Origin: Myotis daubentonii
Taxonomy: Eukaryota; Chordata; Mammalia; Chiroptera; Vespertilionidae
Direction of reading: 5' to 3'
Assembly (NCBI RefSeq): GCF_963259705.1
Contig: NC_081853.1
Span: 620,001 to 684,000 of the forward strand
Length of the DNA stretch: 64,000 bases
The translations under genes and the position numbers were made by a program. This document shows positions 39,554-53,378 of this stretch, in pieces (position 1 is the first letter of the stretch; the number at the start of each line of letters is the position of its first letter). The notes beneath the pieces are model-generated. The model searched no databases. It had not been told where the DNA came from and worked only from the letters and a program-made list of their open reading frames with translations.

Positions 39554-41473
39554 ATACGACAGTAAATGTAGTAAGAATGTATTTACTTGTCCTTGAGGTG
39601 TTTCTTACACGTTCTTAACCATTTCTGGGAACTATCATTGTGTATTTTAACAGTTTTACCAAAATTAGACAGTTTGCTTAGAAGTATTTACCGGAATCGT
39701 CACCATTTTGACTGATTCACACAAAAAAACGCCAAAGCCAATCCTCCTTAATTGTAAACATCAACACTATTCTCGTCATTCCAAGGCTTTAGACACCAAT
39801 TCTGAGCTCTGTAAGCATGAACGCTTAATATATCAAAGCACAGTCCCGTGAAAACGCCACCGGAAGTACCCGGAGACATAAATATTACAGGTATTTGCGT
39901 CATTTCACAGCTTTCCCCTGTAAACCTCCGTGATAGAATACGACAGTAAATGTAGTAAGAATCTATTTACGTGTACTTGCGGTGTTTCTTACACGTTCTT
40001 AATCATTTCTGGGAACTATCATTGTGTATTTTAACAGTTTTACCAAAATTAGACAGTTTGCTTAGAAGTATTTACCGGAATCGTCACCATTTTAACTGAT
40101 TCACACAAAAAAACGCCAAAGCCAATCCTCCTTAATTGTAAACATCAACACTATTCTCGTCATTCCAAGGCTTTAGACACCAATTCTGAGCCCTGTAAGC
40201 ATGAACTCTTAATATTTCAAAGTACAGTCCCGTGAAAACGCCACCGGAAGTACCTGGAGATGTAAATATTACCAGTATTTTCGGCATTTCACAGCTTTCC
40301 AATGGAAACCTCCGTGATTGAATACTACAGTAAATGTAGTAAGAATCTATTTACGTGTACTTGAGGTGTTTCTTACACGTTCTTAATCATTTCTGGGAAC
40401 TATCATTGTGTATTTTAACAGTTTTACCAAAATTAGACAGTTTGCTTAGAAGTATTTACCGGAATCGTCACCATTTTACCTGATTCACACAAGAAAACGC
40501 CAAAGAAAATCCTCCTTAATTGTAAACCTCAACACTATTCTCGTCATTCCAAGGCTTTAGACACCAATTCTGAGCTCTGTAAGCATAAACTCTTAATATT
40601 TCAAAGCACAGTGCCGTGAAAACGCCACCGGAAGTACCCGGAGACGTAAATATTACAGGTATTTGTGTCATTTCACAGCTTTCCCCTGGAAACCTCCGTG
40701 ATAGAATACGACAGTAAATGTAGTAAGAATGTATTTACTTGTCCTTGAGGTGTTTCTTACACGTTCTTAACCATTTCTGGGAACTATCATTGTGTATTTT
40801 AACAGTTTTACCAAAATTAGACAGTTTGCTTAGAAGAATTTACCGGAATCGTCACCATTTTAACTGATTCACACAAAAAAACGCCAAAGCCAATCCTCCT
40901 TAATTGTAAACATCAACACTATTCTCGTCATTCCAAGGCTTTAGACACCAATTCTGAGCTCTGTAAGCATGAACTCTTAATATTTCAAAGCACAGTCCCG
41001 TGAAAACGCCACAGGAAGTACCCGGAGACGTAAATATTACAGGTATTTGCGTCATTTCACAGCTTTCCCCTGGAAACCTCCGTGATAGAATACGACAGTA
41101 AATGTAGTAAGAATGTATTTACTTGTACTTGAGGTGTTTCTTACACGTTCTTAATCATTTCTGGGAACTATCATTGTGTATTTTAACAGTTTTACCAAAA
41201 TTAGACAGTTTGCTTAGAAGAATGTCCCGGAATCGTCACCATTTTAAATGATTCACACAAAAAAACGCCAAAGCCAATCCTCCTTAATTGTAAAGAGAAA
41301 CACTATTCTCGTCATTCCAAGGCTTTAGACACCAATTCTGAGCTCTGTAAGCATGAACGCTTAATATTTCAAAGCACAGTCCCGTGAAAACGCCACCGGA
41401 AGTACCCGGAGACATAAATATTACAGGTATTTGCGTCATTTCACAGCTTTCCCCTGTAAACCTCCGTGATAGA
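39554..41473 (+). repeat. Pentameric HOR, copy 1 (1920 bp)
   Basis: Five monomers whose order is repeated in the next 1920 bp. The diagnostic 'cattttgactg' variant occurs only here (39704) and at the start of the second copy (41624). This copy has private changes 'atatatcaaag' near 39827 and 'cctcaac' near 40527. Confidence 0.87.
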
Positions 41474-43393
41474 ATACGACAGTAAATGTAGTAAGAATCT
41501 ATTTACGTGTACTTGCGGTGTTTCTTACACGTTCTTAATCATTTCTGGGAACTATCATTGTGTATTTTAACAGTTTTACCAAAATTAGACAGTTTGCTTA
41601 GAAGTATTTACCGGAATCGTCACCATTTTGACTGATTCACACAAAAAAACGCCAAAGCCAATCCTCCTTAATTGTAAACATCAACACTATTCTCGTCATT
41701 CCAAGGCTTTAGACACCAATTCTGAGCTCTGTAAGCATGAACGCTTAATATTTCAAAGCACAGTCCCGTGAAAACGCCACCGGAAGTACCCGGAGACATA
41801 AATATTACAGGTATTTGCGTCATTTCACAGCTTTCCCCTGTAAACCTCCGTGATAGAATACGACAGTAAATGTAGTAAGAATCTATTTACGTGTACTTGC
41901 GGTGTTTCTTACACGTTCTTAATCATTTCTGGGAACTATCATTGTGTATTTTAACAGTTTTACCAAAATTAGACAGTTTGCTTAGAAGTATTTACCGGAA
42001 TCGTCACCATTTTAACTGATTCACACAAAAAAACGCCAAAGCCAATCCTCCTTAATTGTAAACATCAACACTATTCTCGTCATTCCAAGGCTTTAGACAC
42101 CAATTCTGAGCCCTGTAAGCATGAACTCTTAATATTTCAAAGTACAGTCCCGTGAAAACGCCACCGGAAGTACCTGGAGATGTAAATATTACCAGTATTT
42201 TCGGCATTTCACAGCTTTCCAATGGAAACCTCCGTGATTGAATACTACAGTAAATGTAGTAAGAATCTATTTACTTGTACTTGAGGTGTTTCTTACACGT
42301 TCTTAATCATTTCTGGGAACTATCATTGTGTATTTTAACAGTTTTACCAAAATTAGACAGTTTGCTTAGAAGTATTTACCGGAATCGTCACCATTTTACC
42401 TGATTCACACAAGAAAACGCCAAAGAAAATCCTCCTTAATTGTAAACAGAAACACTATTCTCGTCATTCAAAGGCTTTAGACACCAATTCTGAGCTCTGT
42501 AAGCATAAACTCTTAATATTTCAAAGCACAGTGCCGTGAAAACGCCACCGGAAGTACCCGGAGACGTAAATATTACAGGTATTTGTGTCATTTCACAGCT
42601 TTCCCCTGGAAACCTCCGTGATAGAATACGACAGTAAATGTAGTAAGAATGTATTTACTTGTCCTTGAGGTGTTTCTTACACGTTCTTAACCATTTCTGG
42701 GAACTATCATTGTGTATTTTAACAGTTTTACCAAAATTAGACAGTTTGCTTAGAAGAATTTACCGGAATCGTCACCATTTTAACTGATTCACACAAAAAA
42801 ACGCCAAAGCCAATCCTCCTTAATTGTAAACATCAACACTATTCTCGTCATTCCAAGGCTTTAGACACCAATTCTGAGCTCTGTAAGCATGAACTCTTAA
42901 TATTTCAAAGCACAGTCCCGTGAAAACGCCACAGGAAGTACCCGGAGACGTAAATATTACAGGTATTTGCGTCATTTCACAGCTTTCCCCTGGAAACCTC
43001 CGTGATAGAATACGACAGTAAATGTAGTAAGAATGTATTTACTTGTACTTGAGGTGTTTCTTACACGTTCTTAATCATTTATGGGAACTATCATTGTGTA
43101 TTTTAACAGTTTTACCAAAATTAGACAGTTTGCTTAGAAGAATGTCCCGGAATCGTCACCATTTTAAATGATTCACACAAAAAAACGCCAAAGCCAATCC
43201 TCCTTAATTGTAAAGAGAAACACTATTCTCGTCATTCCAAGGCTTTAGACACCAATTCTGAGCTCTGTAAGCATGAACGCTTAATATTTCAAAGCACAGT
43301 CCCGTGAAAACGCCACCGGAAGTACCCGGAGACATAAATATTACAGGTATTTGCGTCATTTCACAGCTTTCCCCTGTAAACCTCCGTGATAGA
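41474..43393 (+). repeat. Pentameric HOR, copy 2 (1920 bp)
   Basis: The same five monomer types in the same order as 39554-41473. Differences seen include 'cattcaaagg' near 42466, 'ctatttacttg' instead of 'ctatttacgtg' near 42270, and 'atttatggg' instead of 'atttctggg' near 43077. The first monomer differs from its partner in its left part ('gcggtg' type), so the left junction is also hybrid. Confidence 0.85.
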
Positions 43394-43777
43394 ATACGAC
43401 AGTAAATGTAGTAAGAATCTATTTACGTGTACTTGCGGTGTTTCTTACACGTTCTTAATCATTTCTGGGAACTATCATTGTGTATTTTAACAGTTTTACC
43501 AAAATTAGACAGTTTGCTTAGAAGAATTTACCGGAATCGTCACCATTTTAACTGATTCACACAAAAAAACGCCAAAGCCAATCCTCCTTAATTGTAAACA
43601 TCAACACTATTCTCGTCATTCCAAGGCTTTAGACACCAATTCTGAGCTCTGTAAGCATGAACTCTTAATATTTCAAAGCACAGTCCCGTGAAAACGCCAC
43701 AGGAAGTACCCGGAGACGTAAATATTACAGGTATTTGCGTCATTTCACAGCTTTCCCCTGGAAACCTCCGTGATAGA
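43394..43777 (+). repeat. Linking monomer before HOR family 2
   Basis: A single monomer combining a 'ctatttacgtg/gcggtg' left part with an 'aagaattt/catcaac/acagg' right part. It joins the pentamer pair to the first 12-monomer unit. The left and right parts match different neighbours, suggesting another hybrid. Confidence 0.75.
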
Positions 43778-46700
43778 ATACGACAGTAAATGTAGTAAGA
43801 ATGTATTTACTTGTACTTGAGGTGTTTCTTACACGTTCTTAATCATTTATGGGAACTATCATTGTGTATTTTAACAGTTTTACCAAAATTAGACAGTTTG
43901 CTTAGAAGAATGTCCCGGAATCCTCACCATTTTAAATGATTCACACAAAAAAACGCCAAAGCCAATCCTCCTTAATTGTAAAGAGAAACACTATTCTCGT
44001 CATTCCAAGGCTTTAGACACCAATTCTGAGCTCTGTAAGCATGAACGCTTAATATTTCAAAGCACAGTCCCGTGAAAACGCCACCGGAAGTACCCGGAGA
44101 CATAAATATTACAGGTATTTGCGTCATTTCACAGCTTTCCCCTGTAAACCTCCGTGATAGAATACGACAGTAAATGTAGTAAGAATCTATTTACGTGTAC
44201 TTGCGGTGTTTCTTACACGTTCTTAATCATTTCTGGGAACTATCATTGTGTATTTTAACAGTTTTACAAAAATTAGACAGTTTGCTTAGAAGTATTTACC
44301 GGAATCGTCACCATTTTAACTGATTCACACAAAAAAACGCCAAAGCCAATCCTCCTTAATTGTAAACATCAACACTATTCTCGTCATTCCAAGGCTTTAG
44401 ACACCAATTCTGAGCTCTGTAAGCATGAACGCTTAATATTTCAAAGCACAGTCCCGTGAAAACGCCACCGGAAGTACCCGGATACATAAATATTACAGGT
44501 ATTTGCGTCATTTCACAGCTTTCCCCTGGAAACCTCCGTGATAGAATACGACAGTAAATGTAGTAAGAATCTATTTACTTGTCCTTGAGGTGTTTCTTAC
44601 ACGTTCTTAACCATTTCTGGGAACTATCATTGTGTATTTTAACAGTTTGACCAAAATTAGACAGTTTGCTTAGAAGAATTTACCGGAATCGTCACCATTT
44701 TAACTGATTCACACAAAAAAACGCCAAAGCCAATCCTCCTTAATTGTAAACATCAACACTATTCTAGTCATTCCAAGGCTTTAGACACCAATTCTGAGCC
44801 CTGTAAGCATGAACTCTAAATATTTCAAAGTACAGTCCCGTGAAAACGCCACCGGAAGTACCTGGAGATGTAAATATTACCAGTATTTTCGGCATTTCAC
44901 AGCTTTCCAATGGAAACCTCCGTGATTGAATGCTACAGTAAATGTAGTAAGAATCTATTTACGTGTACTTGCGGTGTTTCTTACACGTTCTTAATCATTT
45001 CTGGGAACTATCATTGTGTATTTTAACAGTTTTACCAAAATTAGACAGTTTCCTTAGAAGTATTTACCGGAATCGTCACCATTTTAACTGATTCACACAA
45101 GAAAACGCCAAAGCCAATCCTCCTTAATTGTAAACAGAAACACTATTCTCGTCATTCCAAGGCTTTAGACACCAATTCTGAGCTCTGTAAGCATGAACTC
45201 TTAATATTTCAAAGCACAGTCCCGTGAAAACGCCACAGGAAGTACCCGGAGACGTAAATATTACAGGTATTTGCGTCATTTCACAGCTTTCCCCTGGAAA
45301 CCTCCGTGATAGAATACGACAGTAAATGTAGTAAGAATGTATTTACTTGTACTTGAGGTGTTTCTTACACGTTCTTAATCATTTCTGGGAACTATCATTG
45401 TGTATTTTAACAGTTTTACCAAAATTAGACAGTTTGCTTAGAAGAATGTCCCGGAATCGTCACCATTTTAAATGATTCACACAAAAAAACGCCAAAGCCA
45501 ATCCTCCTTAATTGTAAAGAGAAACACTATTCTCGTCATTCCAAGGCTTTAGACACCAATTCTGAGCTCTGTAAGCATGAACGCTTAATATTTCAAAGCA
45601 CAGTCCCGTGAAAACGCCACCGGAAGAACCCGGAGACATAAATATTACAGGTATTTGCGTCATTTCACAGCTTTCCCCTGTAAACCTCCGTGATAGAATA
45701 CGACAGTAAATGTAGTAAGAATCTATTTACGTGTACTTGCGGTGTTTCTTACACGTTCTTAATCATTTCTGGGAACTATCATTTTGTATTTTAACAGTTT
45801 TACCAAAATTAGACAGTTTGCTTAGAAGTATTTACCGGAATCGTCACCATTTTAACTGATTCACACAAGAAAACGCCAAAGCCAATCCTCCTTAATTGTA
45901 AACAGAAACACTATTCTCGTCATTCCAAGGCTTTAGACACCAATTCTGAGCTCTGTAAGCATGAACTCTTAATATTTCAAAGCACAGTCCCGTGAAAACG
46001 CCACAGGAAGTACCCGGAGACGTAAATATTACAGGTATTTGCGTCATTTCACAGCTTTCCCCTGGAAACCTCCGTGATAGAATACGACAGTAAATGTAGT
46101 AAGAATGTATTTACTTGTACTTGAGGTGTTTCTTACACGTTCTTAACCATTTCTGGGAACTATCATTGTGTATTTTAACAGTTTGACCAAAATTAGACAG
46201 TTTGCTTAGAAGTATTTACTGGAATCGTCACCATTTTAACTGATTCACACAAAAAAACGCCAAAGCCAATCCTCCTTAATTGTAAACAGAAACACTATTC
46301 TCGTCATTCCAAGGCTTTAGACACCAATTCTGAGCCCTGTAAGCATGAAGTCTTAATATTTCAAAGCACAGTCCCGTGAAAACGCCACAGGAAGTACCCG
46401 GAGACGTAAATATTACAGGTATTAGCGTCATTTCACAGCTTTCCCCTGTAAACCTCCGTGATAGAATACGACAGTAAATGTAGTAAGAATGTATTTACTT
46501 GTACTTGAGGTGTTTCTTACACGTTCTTAATCATTTCTGGGAACTGTCATTGTGTATTTTAACAGTTTTACCAAAATTAGACAGTTTGCTTAGAAGAATT
46601 TACCGGAATCGTCACCATTTTAACTGATTCACACAAAAAAACGCCAAAGCCAATCCTCCTTAATTGTAAACAGAAACACTATTCTCGTCATTCCAAGGCT

Positions 46701-48386
46701 TTAGACACCAATTCTGAGCTCTGTAAGCATGAACTCTTAATATTTCAAAGTACAGTCCCGTGAAAACGCCACCGGAAGTACCTGGATATGTAAATATTAC
46801 CAGTATTTTCGGCATTTCACAGCTTTCCAATGGAAACCTCCGTGTTGGAATACGACAGTAAATGTAGTAAGAATCTATTTACTTGTACTTGAGGTGTTTC
46901 TTACACGTTCTTAATAATTTCTGGGCACTATCATTGTGTATTTTAACAGTTTTACCAAAATTAGACAGTTTGCTTAGAAGTATTTACCGGAATTGTCACC
47001 ATTTTAACTGATTCACACAAATAAACGCCAAAGCCAATCCTCCTTAATTGTAAACCTCAACACTATTCTCGTCATTCCAAGGCTTTAGACACCAATTCTG
47101 AGCTCTGTAAGCATGAACGCTTAATATTTCAAAGCACAGTCCCGTGAAAACGCCACCGGAAGTACCCGGATACATAAATATTACAGGTATTTGCGTCATT
47201 TCACAGCTTTCCCCTGGAAACCTCCGTGATAGAATACGACAGTAAATGTAGTAAGAATGTATTTACTTGTACTTGAGGTGTTTCTTACACGTTCTTAACC
47301 ATTTCTGGGAACTATCATTGTGTATTTTAACAGTTTTACCAAAATTAGACAGTTTGCTTAGAAGAATGTCCCGGAATCGTCACCATTTTAAATGATTCAC
47401 ACAAAAAAACGCCAAAGCCAATCCTCCTTAATTGTAAAGAGAAACACTATTCTCGTCATTCCAAGGCTTTAGACACCAATTCTGAGCTCTGTAAGTATGA
47501 ACGCTTAATATTTCAAAGCACAGTCCCGTGAAAACGCCACCGGAAGTACCCGGAGACATAAATATTACAGGTATTTGCGTCATTTCACAGCTTTCCCCTG
47601 TAAACCTCCGTGATAGAATACGACAGTAAATGTAGTAAGAATCTATTTACGTGTACTTGCGGTGTTTCTTACACGTTCTTAATCATTTCTGGGAACTATC
47701 ATTGTGTATTTTAACAGTTTTACCAAAATTAGACAGTTTGCTTAGAAGAATTTACCGGAATCGTCACCATTTTAACTGATTCACACAAAAAAAACGCCAA
47801 AGCCAATCCTCCTTAATTGTAAACATCAACACTATTCTCGTCATTCCAAGGCTTTAGACACCAATTCTGAGCTCTGTAAGCATGAACGCTTAATATTTCA
47901 AAGCACAGTCCCGTGAAAACGCCACCGGAAGTACCCGGAGACATAAATATTACAGGTATTTGCGTCATTTCACAGCTTTCCCCTGTAAACCTCCGTGATA
48001 GAATACGACAGTAAATGTAGTAAGAATCTATTTACGTGTACTTGCGGTGTTTCTTACACGTTCTTAATCATTTCTGGGAACTATCATTGTGTATTTTAAC
48101 AGTTTTACCAAAATTAGACAGTTTGCTTAGAAGAATGTCCCGGAATCGTCACCATTTTAACTGATTCACACAAAAAAACGCCAATGACAATCCTCCTTAA
48201 TTGTAAACATCAACACTATTCTCGTCATTCCAAGGCTTTAGACACCAATTCTGAGCTCTGTAAGCATGAACTCTTAATATTTCAAAGTACAGTCCCGTGA
48301 AAACGCCACAGGAAGTACCCGGAGAAGTAAATATTACAGGTATTTGCGTCATTTCACAGCTTTCCCCTGGAAACCTCCGTGATAGA
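43778..48386 (+). repeat. Long HOR family 2, copy P (12 monomers, 4609 bp)
   Basis: It begins with the 'ggaatcctcacc' monomer (variant at 43923) and repeats after 4609 bp. Ordered markers include 'gtttgacc' (44645), 'ctagtc' (44764), 'gaatgctac' (44929), 'tttccttag' (45049), 'ggaagaacc' (45622), 'cattttgta', a second 'gtttgacc' (46181), 'attagcgtc', 'ggaactgtc', 'gtgttgg' (46842), 'tgggcac', 'aaataaacg', 'ggatacat', 'gtaagtatg' and 'aatgacaatcc' (48183). The extra base is an eighth a near 47790. Private changes 'aaagtacag' and 'agaagtaaa' near 48284-48330 separate it from copy Q. Confidence 0.9.
47618..48002 (+). repeat. 385-bp monomer with an A8 run
   Basis: The usual run of seven a in 'cacacaaaaaaacgcc' has eight here, near 47790. 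It is the only indel detected between 3842 and 61443. It is absent from the matching monomer in copy Q, so it is recent or a homopolymer sequencing error. Confidence 0.8.
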
Positions 48387-51300
48387 ATACGACAGTAAAT
48401 GTAGTAAGAATGTATTTACTTGTACTTGAGGTGTTTCTTACACGTTCTTAATCATTTATGGGAACTATCATTGTGTATTTTAACAGTTTTACCAAAATTA
48501 GACAGTTTGCTTAGAAGAATGTCCCGGAATCCTCACCATTTTAAATGATTCACACAAAAAAACGCCAAAGCCAATCCTCCTTAATTGTAAAGAGAAACAC
48601 TATTCTCGTCATTCCAAGGCTTTAGACACCAATTCTGAGCTCTGTAAGCATGAACGCTTAATATTTCAAAGCACAGTCCCGTGAAAACGCCACCGGAAGT
48701 ACCCGGAGACATAAATATTACAGGTATTTGCGTCATTTCACAGCTTTCCCCTGTAAACCTCCGTGATAGAATACGACAGTAAATGTAGTAAGAATCTATT
48801 TACGTGTACTTGCGGTGTTTCTTACACGTTCTTAATCATTTCTGGGAACTATCATTGTGTATTTTAACAGTTTTACCAAAATTAGACAGTTTGCTTAGAA
48901 GTATTTACCGGAATCGTCACCATTTTAACTGATTCACACAAAAAAACGCCAAAGCCAATCCTCCTTAATTGTAAACATCAACACTATTCTCGTCATTCCA
49001 AGGCTTTAGACACCAATTCTGAGCTCTGTAACCATGAACGCTTAATATTTCAAAGCACAGTCCCGTGAAAACGCCACCGGAAGTACCCGGATACATAAAT
49101 ATTACAGGTATTTGCGTCATTTCACAGCTTTCCCCTGGAAACTTCCGTGATAGAATACGACAGTAAATGTAGTAAGAATGTATTTACTTGTCCTTGAGGT
49201 GTTTCTTACACGTTCTTAACCATTTCTGGGAACTATCATTGTGTATTTTAACAGTTTTACCAAAATTAGACAGTTTGCTTAGAAGAATTTACCGGAATCG
49301 TCACCATTTTAACTGATTCACACAAAAAAACGCCAAAGCCAATCCTCCTTAATTGTAAACATCAACACTATTCTAGTCATTCCAAGGCTTTAGACACCAA
49401 TTCTGAGCCCTGTAAGCATGAACTCTAAATATTTCAAAGTACAGTCCCGTGAAAACGCCACCGGAAGTACCTGGAGATGTAAATATTACCAGTATTTTCG
49501 GCATTTCACAGCTTTCCAATGGAAACCTCCGTGATTGAATGCTACAGTAAATGTAGTAAGAATCTATTTACGTGTACTTGCGGTGTTTCTTACACGTTCT
49601 TAATCATTTCTGGGAACTATCATTGTGTATTTTAACAGTTTTACCAAAATTAGACAGTTTCCTTAGAAGTATTTACCGGAATCGTCACCATTTTAACTGA
49701 TTCACACAAGAAAACGCCAAAGCCAATCCTCCTTAATTGTAAACAGAAACACTATTCTCGTCATTCCAAGGCTTTAGACACCAATTCTGAGCTCTGTAAG
49801 CATGAACTCTTAATATTTCAAAGCACAGTCCCGTGAAAACGCCACAGGAAGTACCCGGAGACGTAAATATTACAGGTATTTGCGTCATTTCACAGCTTTC
49901 CCCTGGAAACCTCCGTGATAGAATACGACAGTAAATGTAGTAAGAATGTATTTACTTGTACTTGAGGTGTTTCTTACACGTTCTTAATCATTTATGGGAA
50001 CTATCATTGTGTATTTTAACAGTTTTACCAAAATTAGACAGTTTGCTTAGAAGAATGTCCCGGAATCGTCACCATTTTAAATGATTCACACAAAAAAACG
50101 CCAAAGCCAATCCTCCTTAATTGTAAAGAGAAACACTATTCTCGTCATTCCAAGGCTTTAGACACCAATTCTGAGCTCTGTAAGCATGAACGCTTAATAT
50201 TTCAAAGCACAGTCCCGTGAAAACGCCACCGGAAGAACCCGGAGACATAAATATTACAGGTATTTGCGTCATTTCACAGCTTTCCCCTGTAAACCTCCGT
50301 GATAGAATACGACAGTAAATGTAGTAAGAATCTATTTACGTGTACTTGCGGTGTTTCTTACACGTTCTTAATCATTTTTGGGAACTATCATTTTGTATTT
50401 TAACAGTTTTACCAAAATTAGACAGTTTGCTTAGAAGTATTTACCGGAATCGTCACCATTTTAACTGATTCACACAAGAAAACGCCAAAGCCAATCCTCC
50501 TTAATTGTAAACAGAAACACTATTCTCGTCATTCCAAGGCTTTAGACACCAATTCTGAGCTCTGTAAGCATGAACTCTTAATATTTCAAAGCACAGTCCC
50601 GTGAAAACGCCACAGGAAGTACCCGGAGACGTAAATATTACAGGTATTTGCGTCATTTCACAGCTTTCCCCTGGAAACCTCCGTGATAGAATACGACAGT
50701 AAATGTAGTAAGAATGTATTTACTTGTACTTGAGGTGTTTCTTACACGTTCTTAACCATTTCTGGGAACTATCATTGTGTATTTTAACAGTTTGACCAAA
50801 ATTAGACAGTTTGCTTAGAAGTATTTACTGGAATCGTCACCATTTTAACTGATTCACACAAAAAAACGCCAAAGCCAATCCTCCTTAATTGTAAACAGAA
50901 ACACTATTCTCGTCATTCCAAGGCTTTAGACACCAATTCTGAGCCCTGTAAGCATGAAGTCTTAATATTTCAAAGCACAGTCCCGTGAAAACGCCACAGG
51001 AAGTACCCGGAGACGTAAATATTACAGGTATTAGCGTCATTTCACAGCTTTCCCCTGTAAACCTCCGTGATAGAATACGACAGTAAATGTAGTAAGAATG
51101 TATTTACTTGTACTTGAGGTGTTTCTTACACGTTCTTAATCATTTCTGGGAACTGTCATTGTGTATTTTAACAGTTTTACCAAAATTAGACAGTTTGCTT
51201 AGAAGAATTTACCGGAATCGTCACCATTTTAACTGATTCACACAAAAAAACGCCAAAGCCAATCCTCCTTAATTGTAAACAGAAACACTATTCTCGTCAT

Positions 51301-52994
51301 TCCAAGGCTTTAGACACCAATTCTGAGCTCTGTAAGCATGAACTCTTAATATTTCAAAGTACAGTCCCGTGAAAACGCCACCGGAAGTACCTGGATATGT
51401 AAATATTACCAGTATTTTCGGCATTTCACAGCTTTCCAATGGAAACCTCCGTGTTGGAATACGACAGTAAATGTAGTAAGAATCTATTTACTTGTACTTG
51501 AGGTGTTTCTTACACGTTCTTAATAATTTCTGGGCACTATCATTGTGTATTTTAACAGTTTTACCAAAATTAGACAGTTTGCTTAGAAGTATTTACCGGA
51601 ATTGTCACCATTTTAACTGATTCACACAAATAAACGCCAAAGCCAATCCTCCTTAATTGTAAACCTCAACACTATTCTCGTCATTCCAAGGCTTTAGACA
51701 CCAATTCTGAGCTCTGTAAGCATGAACGCTTAATATTTCAAAGCACAGTCCCGTGAAAACGCCACCGGAAGTACCCGGATACATAAATATTACAGGTATT
51801 TGCGTCATTTCACAGCTTTCCCCTGGAAACCTCCGTGATAGAATACGACAGTAAATGTAGTAAGAATGTATTTACTTGTCCTTGAGGTGTTTCTTACACG
51901 TTCTTAACCATTTCTGGGAACTATCATTGTGTATTTTAACAGTTTTACCAAAATTAGACAGTTTGCTTAGAAGAATGTCCCGGAATCGTCACCATTTTAA
52001 ATGATTCACACAAAAAAACGCCAAAGCCAATCCTCCTTAATTGTAAAGAGAAACACTATTCTCGTCATTCCAAGGCTTTAGACACCAATTCTGAGCTCTG
52101 TAAGTATGAACGCTTAATATTTCAAAGCACAGTCCCGTGAAAACGCCACCGGAAGTACCCGGAGACATAAATATTACAGGTATTTGCGTCATTTCACAGC
52201 TTTCCCCTGTAAACCTCCGTGATAGAATACGACAGTAAATGTAGTAAGAATCTATTTACGTGTACTTGCGGTGTTTCTTACACGTTCTTAATCATTTCTG
52301 GGAACTATCATTGTGTATTTTAACAGTTTTACCAAAATTAGACAGTTTGCTTAGAAGTATTTACCGGAATCGTCACCATTTTAACTGATTCACACAAAAA
52401 AACGCCAAAGCCAATCCTCCTTAATTGTAAACATCAACACTATTCTCGTCATTCCAAGGCTTTAGACACCAATTCTGAGCTCTGTAAGCATGAACGCTTA
52501 ATATTTCAAAGCACAGTCCCGTGAAAACGCCACCGGAAGTACCCGGAGACATAAATATTACAGGTATTTGCGTCATTTCACAGCTTTCCCCTGTAAACCT
52601 CCGTGATAGAATACGACAGTAAATGTAGTAAGAATCTATTTACGTGTACTTGCGGTGTTTCTTACACGTTCTTAATCATTTCTGGGAACTATCATTGTGT
52701 ATTTTAACAGTTTTACCAAAATTAGACAGTTTGCTTAGAAGAATGTCCCGGAATCGTCACCATTTTAACTGATTCACACAAAAAAACGCCAATGACAATC
52801 CTCCTTAATTGTAAACATCAACACTATTCTCGTCATTCCAAGGCTTTAGACACCAATTCTGAGCTCTGTAAGCATGAACTCTTAATATTTCAAAGCACAG
52901 TCCCGTGAAAACGCCACAGGAAGTACCCGGAGACGTAAATATTACAGGTATTTGCGTCATTTCACAGCTTTCCCCTGGAAACCTCCGTGATAGA
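48387..52994 (+). repeat. Long HOR family 2, copy Q (12 monomers, 4608 bp)
   Basis: Every diagnostic variant of copy P is repeated in the same order ('ctcacc' 48532, 'ggaagaacc' 50231, 'gtttgacc' 50790, 'gtgttgg' 51451, 'aatgacaatcc' near 52791). One loss is the 'gtttgacc' expected in the third monomer, which reads 'gttttacc'. Private changes are few: 'gtaaccatg' near 49029, 'aacttccgtg' near 49140 and 'atttttggg' near 50373. P and Q are thus a recently duplicated 4.6-kb unit. Confidence 0.9.
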
Positions 52995-53378
52995 ATACGA
53001 CAGTAAATGTAGTAAGAATGTATTTACTTGTACTTGAGGTGTTTCTTACACGTTCTTAATCATTTATGGGAACTATCATTGTGTATTTTAACAGTTTTAC
53101 CAAAATTAGACAGTTTGCTTAGAAGAATGTCCCGGAATCCTCACCATTTTAAATGATTCACACAAAAAAACGCCAAAGCCAATCCTCCTTAATTGTAAAG
53201 AGAAACACTATTCTCGTCATTCCAAGGCTTTAGACACCAATTCTGAGCTCTGTAAGCATGAACGCTTAATATTTCAAAGCACAGTCCCGTGAAAACGCCA
53301 CCGGAAGAACCCGGAGACATAAATATTACAGGTATTTGCGTCATTTCACAGCTTTCCCCTGTAAACCTCCGTGATAGA
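52995..53378 (+). repeat. Hybrid monomer at the four-monomer deletion junction in copy R
   Basis: The left half carries 'atttatggg' and 'ggaatcctcacc', as at 48387. The right half carries 'ggaagaacc', as at 49923. The switch lies between 53146 and 53302 at equivalent positions and the length stays 384 bp. It mirrors the four-monomer deletion hybrid in HOR family 1 at 12674. Confidence 0.85.
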
